Positions 1 to 11,432 are shown, numbered from the stretch's first letter. The stretch: DNA of 64,000 nt from Bifidobacterium moukalabense DSM 27321 (GCF_000522505.1 NZ_AZMV01000001.1:372001-436000); one strand, 5' to 3'. The notes: generated from the sequence alone by a model not told the origin. A program made the numbers and translations.

Positions 1-948
1 ATCGCCGCCTCCTGCGCCATCGGCCTATCCACGTTGGGCGTACCACTGTTCCTGATGATCAGCGGCTATCTGCTATTGGACCGCGACTACACGAAGGAAC
101 GGACCCTCGCCTTCTTCAAACGCAATCTGCTGCCACTGGTCGTCTCATACGAGATATTCAATCTTGCGCTCGCAGTGGTGCAGCACATCGGTGCGGGCGG
201 CGTGACCCTCGCCGACTACGTGAAATCGGCGCTGTTCATGGGCCCCGCGCCAATGGGCCATCTGTGGTACATGCAGGCCATCGTGGGCGCGTACCTGCTG
301 GTACCGCTGCTGGCATTGCTGCTGCACGTCATTAGGGAGCGTGGCCTGGAACCGTATGCATATGCGGTACTGGCCTGTTTGTTCGTGTTCTACTCGGTGC
401 TGCCGAGCGTGAATCAGATCATGGCATTGCAGGGGAATGCGTTCCGGGTCGTCAGCGCTTTGGACATGTTCGGCATTACGGAACCGCGATTCCTGTTCTA
501 TATGGTGTTCGGCTACATGGTGCGCAGAGGATTCGGCATGCGAACCGCACCGGTTGCGGTGTATGCGGGTATGGTGGTGGCGCTCGCGTTGTTGTGCGTT
601 TCGGCCGTGTGGTCGAATCTGCATGCCGATGGTTTCCAGTCCAGTCTGGCGTTCACTCCGGTGGTGCTGGGCGGGTGCATGCTGTTCCTTGCCGTGGTGC
701 GGGCGTTGCATGGCAGGTGGATTCCGAACGCCCTGTACCGGCCTGTGCGCAGCGTGGCCATATGTTCATATGGCATTTATGTGTTGCACTACCCCATAGT
801 GTTGTTCATGAAGTATGCGTCGCTGCCCGTGCACGGCTGGGCGTTGTATGCGTGCATCATGGCCGCCGCGTTCATCGTCTCGTATGCGGGGGTGTGGCTG
901 GTGTCCCGTTGCCCCCTTGCCGCCAAATGGCTCTTCCTGATGAAGTGA
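1..948 (+). CDS. Acyltransferase 3 family membrane protein, 5' end cut by window
   Basis: Integral membrane O-acyltransferase of the acyltransferase-3 (OafA/WecH-like) family. Such enzymes acetylate or otherwise acylate sugars of surface polysaccharides. The reading frame is open from base 1, so the true start lies outside the window; the TTG at 34 is only the first internal start-like codon. The family hallmark GVPLFLMISGYLL is near the visible N-terminus, and 8 or more hydrophobic segments follow. GC content is normal for the host. It sits just before the priming sugar transferase of the polysaccharide locus, so modification of the exported polymer is the likely job (inference). The acyl donor and the target sugar cannot be read from sequence. 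Confidence 0.85.
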   Translation: MAASCAIGLSTLGVPLFLMISGYLLLDRDYTKERTLAFFKRNLLPLVVSYEIFNLALAVVQHIGAGGVTLADYVKSALFMGPAPMGHLWYMQAIVGAYLLVPLLALLLHVIRERGLEPYAYAVLACLFVFYSVLPSVNQIMALQGNAFRVVSALDMFGITEPRFLFYMVFGYMVRRGFGMRTAPVAVYAGMVVALALLCVSAVWSNLHADGFQSSLAFTPVVLGGCMLFLAVVRALHGRWIPNALYRPVRSVAICSYGIYVLHYPIVLFMKYASLPVHGWALYACIMAAAFIVSYAGVWLVSRCPLAAKWLFLMK

Positions 949-1112
949 TCTTCTTGAACGCGGCAGGAGCGATTGCCGGCATTAGGACAAGGGTGAGGCT
1001 TGCGGTACTATAAGGCAGTTGAAGAGATGCATGTACCCATAGGGTCAACGTTCCCACCCTTCTGACCCGTAAAGAGTCAGTAGGGGGTAACGGGAGAGCC
1101 AGAGGAGAAGTA

Positions 1113-2738
1113 ATGCCAGCCAGCCAATTCGGAGGCTCCGGGAACCGGGTCCGACGACAGGTCACCAGTACCATGGCAACAGGGCCCATTCCGACCTTCT
1201 TTGATGGTACTTACCATCCGGAGGCCGCGGCCGGCAACAGAAAACCGAAATTCCAGCTACACCCCGCCCCGACTTGGCGTTATCTGTACAATTCCGCGCT
1301 ATTGGTACTTGATGCCGTGATGATGCTCATTGCCTGCGGCCTCGTGTTCCTCGTCAATAGGAATGTGCTCCATAAGGTGCAGCAGGAGATTGCCGGAGGT
1401 GTTCCGCGAACCTTGGTGGTGCTGTGCGTGGTGTGGCTGCTGAGCTTGGCCGTGTGCCAGGGCTATGCCCGCCATGTTATGGGCGAGGGTTATGCACTGT
1501 ATGCGAAGGTGCTGAGTGCCGGGGTGCTTGACTTTTTCGCCATGTGTTCGCTGTCGTACCTGTTCGATGCCCAATACCCGCGTTGGCTGGTTGGCCCTGC
1601 CGCCTTCATTGCTGGCATGCTTACCATGGTCGAGCGCTGGCTGATGCGTCGATTGCTGCATGCGAACCGTCGTAAAGGCGAATTCAACTACCCGACGGTA
1701 ATCATCGGATCTCCGCAGGGCATTCGGGATACCATCAACAAGCTCACCTCCGAGATGGGTGTGGCCGTCGGCTATATGCCGATTGCGGTGTGCCCGGTGG
1801 AGGAGGTGCGCGAGGAATCCGATCCGGATTCTCCCCAATACCTGATTTCGGTGCCGTTCGAACCGCAGAATGAGAGCGAAAAGAAGCTACGCGTGCTGGC
1901 GTTGAACTCCCACCTGCCACAGACGGCCCGCAATCTTGGCGCCCGTACCGTGTTCATCGCCGACGTGCTCACCCGTGATTCCGAAACCTTGCGTACGCTT
2001 TCCTTGGCAGTCGAATCATTGAATATGGAGTTGGCTGTGACCGCTTCCGTGGCGGATATCGGCGGCGGCCGCGTGAATATGCGCAACAATTCCGCACTGC
2101 CGATCATGTCGGCCGCACTGCCGCAATACTCGTGGCCGACGCGCCTTATGAAGCGCACGCTTGACATTTTTGGCTCGCTGATCGCATTGATTCCGGGCTC
2201 CGTCATCATGCTGATCACCGCGATCTTCATCAAGAAGGAAGACGGCGGTCCGGTGTTCTACAAACAGGAGCGTATCGGCCAGTATGGCGAACCGTTCCAT
2301 GTGCTGAAGATGCGTTCCATGCGTGTGGACGCCGACAAGCATGATGCCGAGGTGGCCAAGGCCGCCGGCGTGAAGCTTGGCGTGGCGTTCAAGGCCAAGG
2401 ATGACCCACGCATTACCAAGGTGGGCAAAATCATTCGTAAAACGTCCATTGATGAGATTCCTCAGTTCATCAACGTGCTGAGGGGCGATATGTCGCTGGT
2501 GGGCCCTCGCCCGCAACGCCAATATGAGGTGGATCAGTACTCCACCCTGTATTCCACACGCCTGCTGGTACGCCCGGGCATTACCGGTCCGTGGCAGATT
2601 TCGGGGCGTAACAATCTTTCGCAGGAGGAGACCGAATTCCTTGATGTGAGCTATGTGGAGAACTGGTCTCTAATGACGGATATCGCCATTTTGATTAAAA
2701 CCGTGGGCGTAGTGTTACACGGCGACGGGGCGTACTGA
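1113..2738 (+). CDS. Priming undecaprenyl-phosphate sugar phosphotransferase (WbaP/CpsD type)
   Basis: Starts exopolysaccharide repeat-unit synthesis by moving a sugar-1-phosphate from a UDP-sugar to undecaprenyl phosphate at the inner membrane. It has 541 residues. Hydrophobic segments at about 55-75, 93-112, 125-145 and 155-175 are followed by a cytoplasmic loop, then the bacterial sugar transferase domain from about residue 346. That domain shows KRTLDIFGS, a membrane segment, GGPVFYKQERIG, KMRSM, SIDEIPQF and SLVGPRP. AGAGGAG at 1101-1107 supports the ATG at 1113. It is the classical first gene of a Wzx/Wzy locus, 15 bp or more upstream of the DUF4012 gene in the same orientation. The sugar (galactose or glucose) cannot be decided. 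The start and frame are intact, unlike the AT-rich genes downstream. Confidence 0.9.
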   Translation: MPASQFGGSGNRVRRQVTSTMATGPIPTFFDGTYHPEAAAGNRKPKFQLHPAPTWRYLYNSALLVLDAVMMLIACGLVFLVNRNVLHKVQQEIAGGVPRTLVVLCVVWLLSLAVCQGYARHVMGEGYALYAKVLSAGVLDFFAMCSLSYLFDAQYPRWLVGPAAFIAGMLTMVERWLMRRLLHANRRKGEFNYPTVIIGSPQGIRDTINKLTSEMGVAVGYMPIAVCPVEEVREESDPDSPQYLISVPFEPQNESEKKLRVLALNSHLPQTARNLGARTVFIADVLTRDSETLRTLSLAVESLNMELAVTASVADIGGGRVNMRNNSALPIMSAALPQYSWPTRLMKRTLDIFGSLIALIPGSVIMLITAIFIKKEDGGPVFYKQERIGQYGEPFHVLKMRSMRVDADKHDAEVAKAAGVKLGVAFKAKDDPRITKVGKIIRKTSIDEIPQFINVLRGDMSLVGPRPQRQYEVDQYSTLYSTRLLVRPGITGPWQISGRNNLSQEETEFLDVSYVENWSLMTDIAILIKTVGVVLHGDGAY

Positions 2739-2804
2739 CGGCTCCTGAATAGGGTGTCGAAACCGCACGAGGAACTGCAGAAGAACGAATCGGAGTTGTC
2801 GATT

Positions 2805-4613
2805 ATGAAACACAATGCAAGCCACGCCATTACACAACCCAATCAGCGTAAAAAATGGCCTTGGGTGTTGCTCGGCATTTTCGTGCTGCTTGTCGCCCTC
2901 GGTGCGGTGCTTGGTGTGGCCGGCTACAAGTTCTATAAGCAGGCATTGCAGGTCAAAGACCACGAGATGGCCGCCGTGGAAACGGTGAAGCAGATCAAAG
3001 ATATCAAGAATACGATGGATCCGGCCACACTGCAGAAGGTCATCAAGCCGATGCAACAGCACACCAGCGCCGCTCGTACCATCGCGCATGGTAGCCTGTG
3101 GAAGCTGGCGGCCATGGTACCGGTGTATGGCGATGACATTCGCACCGTGCAGGGCATGACGGAAGTTGTGGATGATCTCGCTTCGAAGACGTTGCCGGAG
3201 GTTTCCGATACGTTGACCACGGTGATGAGTTCTGACCTGAGCGCAGGCGATGGCCAAATCAACATGCAGCCGGTGCTGGATCTCAAGAACGCCGTGAACA
3301 CGGCGAACACACAAGTCCAGCAGCAGTATAAGAAGATGAAGAACCTGCCTACCCCGCATATCGGGATGGTAAAGAATGCGTACAACCAGGCGTTGGACCA
3401 GTTCGCTGATATCGCCGACAAATTGAACCAAGGTAACGAAATGCTGTCCATTCTACCGAATTTCCTAGGTCAGGATGGACAGCGTACCTATCTGGTTCTG
3501 GCGGCTACCACTTCGGAATCCCGATCCTCGGGTGGTTTGGGTGGCTCGCTGGGCAGCATGACCACCAATAACGGTTCATTCCAGATGGGTGACTTCTACC
3601 CGAATACCGAGTTCGAAGGCGAGAATTCCGAGGTCTATACGGAATCCGATAAGGCGTTGTTCCCGTTCTCCTTCGATATTCGAGATCAGGAGGCGGACCC
3701 GGACTTCAACAACGTGGCGAAGAACATTGCCACCATTTGGCAGCGGTCCAGCCACTCCACCAATGTGGATGGCGTGATGGCCATCGATCCGGTGTTCATT
3801 CAGGAGCTGGTGAAGCTGAATGGTAACGTGCAGATTCCGAACGGCCCGCTGCTGACAGGCGACAATACGGCTCAGTTCCTGCTTAACGACATCTATAAGG
3901 ATGTGTACACCGCCTACCAGGATGAGTATTTCCAGTATGTGGCTTCCAACGTGATGGATGCCACGTTCAAAGACCTGAGTATCAAAAAGCTTGTGTCCAT
4001 CGCCAAGCTCATCTCCCCAATGGCGGACGGCCGCCATGTGAGCTTTGTGAGCTTCCATGAAGATGAGAACAAGGCCTTCTCCGATATGGGTCTGACGAAC
4101 GGTATCCCTTCCGATGAGGAGAAGCCGGAATTCGGCATGTACTTCAACCAGCTCAACGCTTCGAAGATGGACTGGTACCTACACCGCAGTACGCAGATCA
4201 CACGTACCTCATGCAATCAGGACGGTTCCCAGACCTACCATGTGACGGTCACTCTGGAGAATGCTCTGCCCTATGAGGATTACGTGAACGGCCCCACCTA
4301 CATTCTTGGCGGCGGTGATTTGCGTGGACACATTGTCGATAAGATGCTGCTCTATGCACCTGCCGGTGGCTCCATCTCCAATCTTACCGTCGGTGGCACC
4401 GCGCAAATTGATGACCCACAGCAGGGCGATCTCAATGGCAATGGCATGATCTATACCGTTGCGAACATCGCCTACGGACAGAATGCGACGTTCGACTTCG
4501 ACGTGACCACCTCACCCAAAGCCAAGGAAGATCTCAAACTTGATCAGACACCGATGGGTTGGACGAATACCGGCGTATCTTACGATACTAAAGCCTGCCA
4601 GCTCCAACATTAA
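2805..4613 (+). CDS. DUF4012 membrane-anchored extracellular protein
   Basis: A protein of about 602 residues with one hydrophobic segment near residues 15-38 (after a basic KKWPW start) and a long extracytoplasmic part matching the DUF4012 family. That family is repeatedly found in actinobacterial exopolysaccharide loci, and its role is not established. Visible landmarks are GQDGQRTYLVLAATTSESRS near the middle, GGLGGSLGSM, and a C-terminal beta-rich part. The frame also opens at a GTG at 2754, but CGGAG at 2791-2795 places a better ribosome site before the ATG at 2805, so I chose that. An A6 tract right after the start is in frame. It lies between the priming transferase and the first glycosyltransferase, suggesting a part in assembly or surface retention of the polymer (inference). 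Confidence 0.8.
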   Translation: MKHNASHAITQPNQRKKWPWVLLGIFVLLVALGAVLGVAGYKFYKQALQVKDHEMAAVETVKQIKDIKNTMDPATLQKVIKPMQQHTSAARTIAHGSLWKLAAMVPVYGDDIRTVQGMTEVVDDLASKTLPEVSDTLTTVMSSDLSAGDGQINMQPVLDLKNAVNTANTQVQQQYKKMKNLPTPHIGMVKNAYNQALDQFADIADKLNQGNEMLSILPNFLGQDGQRTYLVLAATTSESRSSGGLGGSLGSMTTNNGSFQMGDFYPNTEFEGENSEVYTESDKALFPFSFDIRDQEADPDFNNVAKNIATIWQRSSHSTNVDGVMAIDPVFIQELVKLNGNVQIPNGPLLTGDNTAQFLLNDIYKDVYTAYQDEYFQYVASNVMDATFKDLSIKKLVSIAKLISPMADGRHVSFVSFHEDENKAFSDMGLTNGIPSDEEKPEFGMYFNQLNASKMDWYLHRSTQITRTSCNQDGSQTYHVTVTLENALPYEDYVNGPTYILGGGDLRGHIVDKMLLYAPAGGSISNLTVGGTAQIDDPQQGDLNGNGMIYTVANIAYGQNATFDFDVTTSPKAKEDLKLDQTPMGWTNTGVSYDTKACQLQH

Positions 4614-4680
4614 GGTCTATTTTGCAGTTGATTCTCAAAATATAGATGTATCCGGATAAGTCAGAGTAGAGAGGTTAACA

Positions 4681-5628
4681 ATGACTGTAGATATATTGAT
4701 GGCAACATATAATGGAGCCGATTATCTCAATGATCAGATTCAGTCTATTGTTAACCAAGATTATTCCGATTGGGATTTGCTCATTTCTGATGATGGATCT
4801 TCTGACTCCACTATAGATATCTTAGAGAGTTGGTCTAATCAAGATTCTCGAATAGAAGTTTTAGATACAGGGATACGGCATGGTACCCCACAAAGTCATT
4901 TTTTTAGACATATTGAGATATTCCAAAAATGAGTATTTTGCTTTCTCTGATCAAGATGACTATTGGCTCCCGGAGAAAATGACACTTTGTCTCAAATATT
5001 TGCATAACCTTGAAGAAAAATACGGTAAAAAGAGCCCATTAATGGTTTATACCGACATGTCTGTTACGGATAGTAATCTTAAAATTACGGCTTCATCCTT
5101 TTTGGAAAACTCAGGAAAAGAGAAGATAGGCGACTCTGTACAAGAATTACTTATAACTAGTGTTGCCGCAGGCTGCACAATAGTAGGAAATGCTGAGTTA
5201 CGGAAAGTCATCGTTAAAGCGACTGATAATGTTTTTGACGAGAAAATTCTAATGCATGATTGGTGGACCCTGTTGGTCGCAGCCTGCTGTGGGCATGTAC
5301 TTGGAATCCGTACTCCAACAGTTTTATATAGACAGCATAATACTAATTCTGTTGGTGCCGAACGATATAATGTCTTTAGCAAAATTAGAAATCAAAAAGA
5401 GAACGCAAGAAAATATTGGGCTAGTTGTAAGCAGGCAGAACTGCTTTATAACAAATTAGGTGAATTTATGCCTTGCAAAAAAAAGGAACATCATCGCCGC
5501 TCTCATTTCAACAATGTATGTCAATAAATTCTCTGCACTAAAAAATTTTACGAAAAAAATCAATTGCTAAAACGAGAACTGTTGAAACGTATAGGACAAT
5601 GCATGTCAGTCTTGATGAGAAGCAATGA
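4681..5628 (+). pseudogene. Glycosyltransferase family 2, frame broken
   Basis: GT-A fold glycosyltransferase (GT2). The N-terminal part shows the nucleotide-binding core with ILMATYNGADYL and SDDGSSDSTID; FSDQDDYW follows in a second frame. Frame is lost at A5 (4925-4929) right after EIFQ, then at A8 (5477-5484) and A7 (5553-5559). Taking one A from each joins all pieces into one product ending at the TGA at 5626-5628, 17 bp before the next gene. An AGAGAGG ribosome site precedes the ATG. It is the first gene of the AT-rich block, and its codon use differs clearly from the DUF4012 gene upstream. It probably adds one sugar of the repeat unit. Whether the breaks are real or sequence errors is open. 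Confidence 0.7.
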
Positions 5629-5645
5629 AATGGTTAAGGAGTGAA

Positions 5646-6697
5646 ATGAAGACCTTTGCAATTCATCTTCCACAATTTCATACTTTTCCTGAAAATGATC
5701 GCTGGTGGGGAAAAGGTTTTACAGAATGGACAAACGTAAAAAAAGCAAAACCATTATACGAAGGGCATTCTCAGCCTCTTGTACCGATTAATTCCCACTA
5801 TTACGATCTATCTCATCCAGAAGAAATGACAAGGCAGCATCGTCTTGCAGCACAGTACGGTATCGATGGATTTGTATACTATCATTATTGGTTTAATGGT
5901 AAAAAATTGATGGAAAAACCAATAGAAGATTTGCTGACAAATAAAGAGGCTAAACAGCAATTTTGTCTATGCTGGGCAAATGAACCTTGGACTCGAGCAT
6001 GGGATGGTAAAAATAAAGAAATCTTGATACCTCAGACATTTGGAGGACAAGAAGACTGGTTAAACCACATTAAGTATTTAATCCCTTTTTTCAAGGATGA
6101 ACGTTATCTAAGAATACAGGGACGTCCTGTGTTCTTCGTCTATTCTCCAAAGAATATTCCTAATTTTGATAGTATGATTAATTTTTGGAATTCGTATCTT
6201 GGAAAATGTGGGGAAGAAAATATATATCTTATTGAATATATCAGTTCATTTAATCCAAAAGCATTTAGTAATTACTCTAAAGCGGTCTTTGAATTTGAGC
6301 CATTGTATTCGGCACATTATGAAATTTCACTTTTTAAAGCAGGCTGATCGTTTTATCGATAAAAAGATGAAAAAAGCTTGATTTTCTAGATTATGATTAT
6401 CTGTGGAATCGTATTTTAAATAAACAGAGGACATACGGAACGAGACAAATCGTAAGATCTGCCTTTACGAACTTCGATAATTCTCCAAGAAAAGGAACGC
6501 GTGCTTTTATTACCCAAGGAGCAAGCTACACAAAGTTTGCGGATTATTTGACACAACTGATTCATTCAAATCGACAAGATTACATGGATTTCACTGTGAT
6601 TAATGCTTGGAATGAGTGGGGTGAGGGAGCCATACTCGAACCAACGGAATCCGACCAATATGGTTGGTTGCAGGCGGTGAAAGATGCTGTACAATGA
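5646..6697 (+). pseudogene. WbsX-like (GH99-like domain) polysaccharide protein, frame broken
   Basis: Member of the WbsX / glycoside-hydrolase-99-like family found in O-antigen and capsule loci; the exact activity is not settled in the family. Hallmarks are FAIHLPQFHTFPENDRWWGK, WTNVKKAKPLY, YGIDGFVYYHYWFNGKKLM, LCWANEPWTRAWDG and, in the third frame, NAWNEWGEGAILEPT near the end. Frames change at T5 (6331-6335) and A6 (6370-6375); removing one base at each gives a single protein of about 350 residues, normal for the family. AAGGAG at 5636-5641 selects the ATG at 5646 rather than the ATG at 5625. The stop overlaps the ATG of the polymerase-like gene (ATGA at 6694), so the genes were translationally coupled. 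Confidence 0.75.
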
Positions 6698-7858
6698 GAA
6701 AACTTTTGTAACAAAGAAAAATAAAGGGCTTGCAGTTTTTGAGGCTCCTTATTTCTTTGTAGGATATGCTATATGGTTAATTGTTGCAATCTTGAATACA
6801 ACAACGCTGTCGGCACATTTTGGACATGTAAATATACTATATGCTATTGTTCCAGTTTTTTTTTCTTTTGCATGAGATTTTTTACGATCAAAGAGCATAC
6901 GACAGGTGAAATAGTATTTGCTGTCGTTCTTATCTTTCTAAATCTTCAAACTTTCCTTTTAGGTAACAATGATTTGCTAGCATTTTCAATGCTTCTTTTT
7001 TTGCGGACGAAGAATTGCTTTCTCAGAAATCGCAAAGATAACAGTTATGCTTCAAACAATTATTACCATTTTGATTGTAACGTTTTCTGGTTTGGGGTTA
7101 ATTGATAATGTAAGCAACATAAGAGCAGATGGGACAGCGCGTGTCTCATTGGGATTTGCGTATGTGACCTTTTTGTCATACATATTTCTTAATATTGTGT
7201 TGCTTTGGGTTTGGCTGCGTAATAAAAACATGCGGTTTAGTGAATATCTTCTCCTAGGGATATGTAATACTGCGGTGTTCTACTATACGGATGCTCGTAA
7301 TGGATGTTGTTTAATATATCTTGTCCTCATTGTCTCTTTCATAATTAATCGATATAGTGACAGATTAGTTCATAAAAAAGGTAATTGATTTCCTTATTCA
7401 ATATGATTATATAATTTGCGCTACTTTTTTTCTTGTCTATATCGCTACTGTTCATTTTCTTTTTCTGATGCATCAGCTATGAAAGAGATAGATAAGATCT
7501 TTTTCTTCTAGACTTACATATACCTCCTATGCTCTTCAACATTTTGGTTTGCCTTTCCTAGGTGGAACAAAAGAAGTGCTGGTGAATAAAGGATTATATA
7601 TTGATTCATCATATATGAGAATAATATATGATCATGGATTGATTGTTTTATTGTTACTCTTATTTTTCTTAACTATCCTTCAAAAGAAATTGCTTGCTAA
7701 TAATGAATGGCTTCTGTTATTTTTTGTTGGGAATTATTGCAGTACATTCAATGTTCGATGCTCAACTGATGTCCTTTCAACATAACACTTTTCTTTTCCT
7801 CTTAACTTCAGTTATCCCTTGGAGGAATGGGAAACATTATCGTTTGATAAATTTTTAA
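6694..7858 (+). pseudogene. Wzy-like polysaccharide polymerase (polytopic), multiply frame-shifted
   Basis: A polytopic membrane protein whose pieces lie in all three frames. Read through, it has about ten hydrophobic segments and a polymerase-like loop with SSRLTYTSYALQHFG and PFLGGTKE, ending in GIIAVHSMFDAQLM and VIPWRNGKHY before the TAA at 7856-7858. That architecture fits O-antigen/capsule polymerases (Wzy), which link lipid-bound repeat units at the outer membrane face. Frame changes can be placed at A4 6699, A5 6717, T9 6856, T6 6878, T7 6996, A6 7374, T4 7455, T5 7460, T5 7500 and T6 7720; deleting one base at each restores continuity. No in-frame nonsense substitution remains after that. 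Wzy proteins are too divergent for the call to be certain. Confidence 0.6.
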
Positions 7859-7875
7859 TCATACTAGGAGTTCCA

Positions 7876-8719
7876 ATGCCTAAAGTAAGTGTAGTCATTC
7901 CTACTTTCAATCGTGCAGATACTATAGGCGATTCCATTAAGAGTGTTCTAGAGCAGACATTCAAAGATTTTGAAGTAGTAGTTGTTGATGATGGTTCTAC
8001 AGACAACACTGAATCAATCATTGCCTCGCTTGGGGATTCTCGAATTAAATATGTTATGCAGGATAATGCAGGAGCATGCGCTGCTCGTAACAATGGAATT
8101 CGGCATGCACATGGTGAATATATTGCGTTCCAAGATAGCGACGACCATTGGATGCCTCGAAAACTCGAGAAGCAGCTTCAGAATATCAACCTTTATAATT
8201 CGAAGATAGATATATGCAAGATGCATTCTGTTGGGCTACCTGAAGATGAATATGAGCCCTGTCGTCAAGCGATAAAGGCAAATTTTTCATATGAATATTT
8301 ACTCGGGCGTAATTTTGTGAGTACTCAGATGATTCTCGCGAGGCATGAGCTCTTTGAAGATAATTTGTTCGATGTAAAGATTCCTCGTTTCCAGGATTGG
8401 GATCTTATGCTTCGTTTGCTGCGTGACCACAAGCTGTCTTACACTGATGAAGTACTTGTTGAGCGCTATATTTCTGCAGATTCCATCTCCCAGAACGTTA
8501 GCAAGGCACTTGAGGCGTATTCATTAATTGAAAAAAAAATATTTCGATGAACTATCTTCACATCGGGATTCGTATTCTCGGTTTATGTATACGAAAGCTC
8601 AAATTTGCAAATCCGGGTTGACTAGGCATGAAGAGGCGGCACTTTTCATGAATAGTTTCAAGATGAATCCTAACTTGAAAAGTTTATTGCGAGCAGTGCA
8701 AAGTCTTGTACTTCTATAA
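7876..8719 (+). pseudogene. Glycosyltransferase family 2, one frameshift near the C-terminus
   Basis: GT2 glycosyltransferase with a complete catalytic domain: SVVIPTFNRADTIGDSI, VVVDDGSTDNTESI, NAGACAARNNGIRHAHG, FQDSDDHW (the metal-binding acidic motif) and FQDWDLMLRLL. TAGGAG at 7865-7870 sits 5 bp before the ATG. The first 225 or so residues are intact; at A9 (8531-8539) the frame moves by one, and the rest (YFDELSSHRDSYSRFMYTKA and onward to the stop at 8717-8719) lies in the next frame. With A8 the product would be about 280 residues. The shortened version still contains all catalytic motifs and may be active even if the shift is real. It belongs to the repeat-unit assembly set. Confidence 0.75.
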
Positions 8720-8846
8720 GACACATAGCTGTGTACTGCGATATGCCTAAAGTCGCTTATCTAGTTGATAGGCCAGCATGGATTCGTAATAATGTATTGT
8801 AAATTATTGAAGGGTATAAACTGCTTCCGCTGAAAGGATGTCAATG

Positions 8847-10100
8847 ATGAAAATTGCAGTTGCTGGTACTGGTTACGTCGGTTTGTCCGTCTCGCTGTTA
8901 CTTGCTCAAAATAATGAGGTTTGTGCAGTGGATATCGTGCCTTCAAAGGTGGAAGCACTGAATCGCGGTGAAAGTCCTATTGTGGATGAAAAAAATTACT
9001 GAATTTCTCAACAAGAATATAACAGGGGAATGCCCTCTTAATTTTCACGCAACACTGAATCAATCTGAAGCATATGAAGATGCAGATTATGTTGTAATCG
9101 CGACACCGACAAATTATGATCCACTGAAAAAATTATTTCGATACTTCTAGTGTCGAGAATGCTATTGACGCGGTTCGCGATGTGAATTCGGCTGCTTGGG
9201 TGGTCATAAAATCTACCGTACCCGTTGGCTACACGATAAATCTGCGTAAATCACGTAATGATGATCGTATTATCTTTAGTCCGGAATTTTTTACGTGAGG
9301 GGAAAGCTCTGTACGATAACCTTCATCCAAGTCGAATTGTGGTTGGTGCACCGGCGGATGATTCGCGGGCTATTGAGGCCGCAGAGAAATTTGCGCAATT
9401 GCTCGATGAGGGGACTGCGCAGGGAGAGCAAACTCGATCAAATCCGGATGGTTCGAAGGGTGTACCACGTCTGATTGTAGGGCCAACTGAGGCAGAGGCC
9501 ATTAAGTTGTTTGCCAATACATATCTTGCATTACGTGTAGCGTATTTTAATGAATTAGACACATATGCACAGACCCGTTGTTTGAATGCAGAAGAGATCA
9601 TTCATGGAGTGGGACTGGATCCACGTATTGGAGCACACTATAATAATCCGAGTTTCGGTTATGGCGGATATTGTCTCCCGAAAGATACAAAACAGTTACT
9701 TGCAAATTATGACAAAGTACCTCAGAATCTCATCGGTGCCATTGTAGATGCAAATCGCACTCGAAAAGATTTTATTGCTTCGGAAGTGATGGAACGTGCT
9801 CTGGCTTCTGGCAAGAAGAAACCTATAGTTGGTATATATCGATTGACCATGAAGTCAGGCTCTGATAATTTTCGGCAGTCGTCAATTCAAGGTGTGATGA
9901 AAAGGGTCAAGGCTAAAGGTGTCACTGTATTGGTGTATGAGCCTACGTTGGAGGACTCAGAATTTTATGGCTCTGAGGTAACGCATGATCTAGAATCGTT
10001 TAAAGAACGGGTAGACGTGATTGTTGCCAATCGTTGGAATGCAGAACTCAAGGATGTGGAAGCTAAAGTCTATACCCGCGATCTATTCCGGAGAGATTGA
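8847..10100 (+). pseudogene. ugd: UDP-glucose 6-dehydrogenase family protein, three frameshifts
   Basis: Nucleotide-sugar dehydrogenase that would oxidise UDP-glucose (or a related UDP-sugar) to the uronic acid for the polysaccharide. The N-terminal Rossmann motif is [18 protein letters not shown], then [40 protein letters not shown] and the catalytic cysteine in [11 protein letters not shown]. It ends with [19 protein letters not shown]. Three breaks lie at A7 (8989-8995), A6 (9127-9132) and T6 (9287-9292); in each case the family-conserved sequence is recovered exactly by taking out one base, which makes the over-length homopolymer reading firm here. The restored length of about 417 residues is normal for the family. 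AAAGGA lies just upstream. Its presence suggests glucuronic or galacturonic acid in the polymer (inference). Confidence 0.85.
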
Positions 10101-10317
10101 TGGCATGATTCCGGAGGACTTCATATGGAACGCATGCTGAATGTCTACGCTGCCCCACGTATGTAGATTAGTAGAGCGTCAGTAGACAGTATGATGATAA
10201 AAATATAGAATATCGTATTTTAGGTAAGGAATCCTAGGAATTTTCTGGAATCGTTGCGGAACCAATAGTTGTCATTTCGTGGTTGAAGTGGCATGTTCTT
10301 GACTTGGAGGACAAGGC

Positions 10318-11432
10318 GTGAGCGAACGCATTCTATTTACAACTGAGACGCTGAGCTTGGGCGGCATACAACGTGTGACATCAGTAATTGTAAATGCGTT
10401 ATATGAGCATGGGGGAAGATGTGACTTTGTATTGTTTGGATGATACCAAACAGGATTTTTTATCATGTTAATGCGCCTGTTGTTCGTTTTGATTCTACAA
10501 GAAAGAGATACCTTAAAAAATCAATTTTTTCCGTTTGTTAAAACTTTTTTTCTGGCGGGAAGATTATGTCTCTTTGGCAAATTCATTTTTTTAAAATATC
10601 TAGATGATAATAGGATTAATACAGTTGTCTTAAATCCACATTTCTTTCATCTCGTTCCAAAAATAAAAGAACGTTATCCATTTATACGTATTTATTTATG
10701 GATGCACAATAATTTTGATGTGTATGTTGAAACAAAAAAAATATTTTTAGTAATCGCGACTCTCTGCTTCGGTTTGTAAAGAAAGCAGATGGAATAATTT
10801 GTCTTGAGAAATACTCGTGTAAAAGATGGTTGCAATATAATGCAAATTCATTCGTTTTGCATAATCCAATCACTCTTGACCCACATCATTCTGTGGCGGA
10901 TATGGACAGCCACGTTATTTCGTTCACATCGCGGTTGACCATAGAACAAAAAGGACTGGATCATCTTATAGCGATTGCGCGCACGCTTCCAGAACCATGG
11001 TACATTAATGTTGCCGGAACTGGCGTAGACAAAAATCGTTTCTTAGATCTCATTCAAGAAGCACATGTCGAGAATAAAATCATCTTAAGAGGAGCCTTGC
11101 AGGGGCGGGATCTGCTCGATCATTATCTAAAATCAAGCATCTTCCTTATGACAAGTCGTTGGGAAGGTTTTTCATTAGTGTCTGCAGAGGCTATGAGTGT
11201 CGGACTTCCTGTCGTCGCATTCGACATACCTGCTCTTTGTGAGGTGACTGACAATGGGCGTTATGCATTGCTTGCCCATGATGGTGATGTGGAAGATTTT
11301 TGTCGGCAATTGAGTAAATTAATTTCCAGTGTGAAATTACGTAGAAAATACTCTGCACTTTCGTTGGAACGTGCAAAAGCATTTTCTCTTGAAACCATTG
11401 TGAGTGAATGGAAGAGCATAGTCGATGAATGA
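10318..11432 (+). pseudogene. Glycosyltransferase family 4 (GT-B), multiply frame-shifted
   Basis: GT-B fold glycosyltransferase. The start VSERILFTTETLSLGGIQRV (GTG, after TTGGAGGACAAGGC) is the typical GT4 N-terminal loop. The C-terminal half from about 10850 is intact and carries the GT4 donor-binding region: SFTSRLTIEQKGLDHLI, INVAGTGVDKNRF, IILRGALQGRDLL, LMTSRWEGFSLVSAEAMSVG and PVVAFDIPALCEV. Breaks can be set at G5 10411, T6 10456, T6 10525 (or the A6 beside it), A8 10734 and T5 10744; removing one base at each gives one protein of about 370 residues. The stop at 11430-11432 overlaps the next gene's ATG at 11425. A gap of 217 bp separates it from the dehydrogenase. Confidence 0.75.
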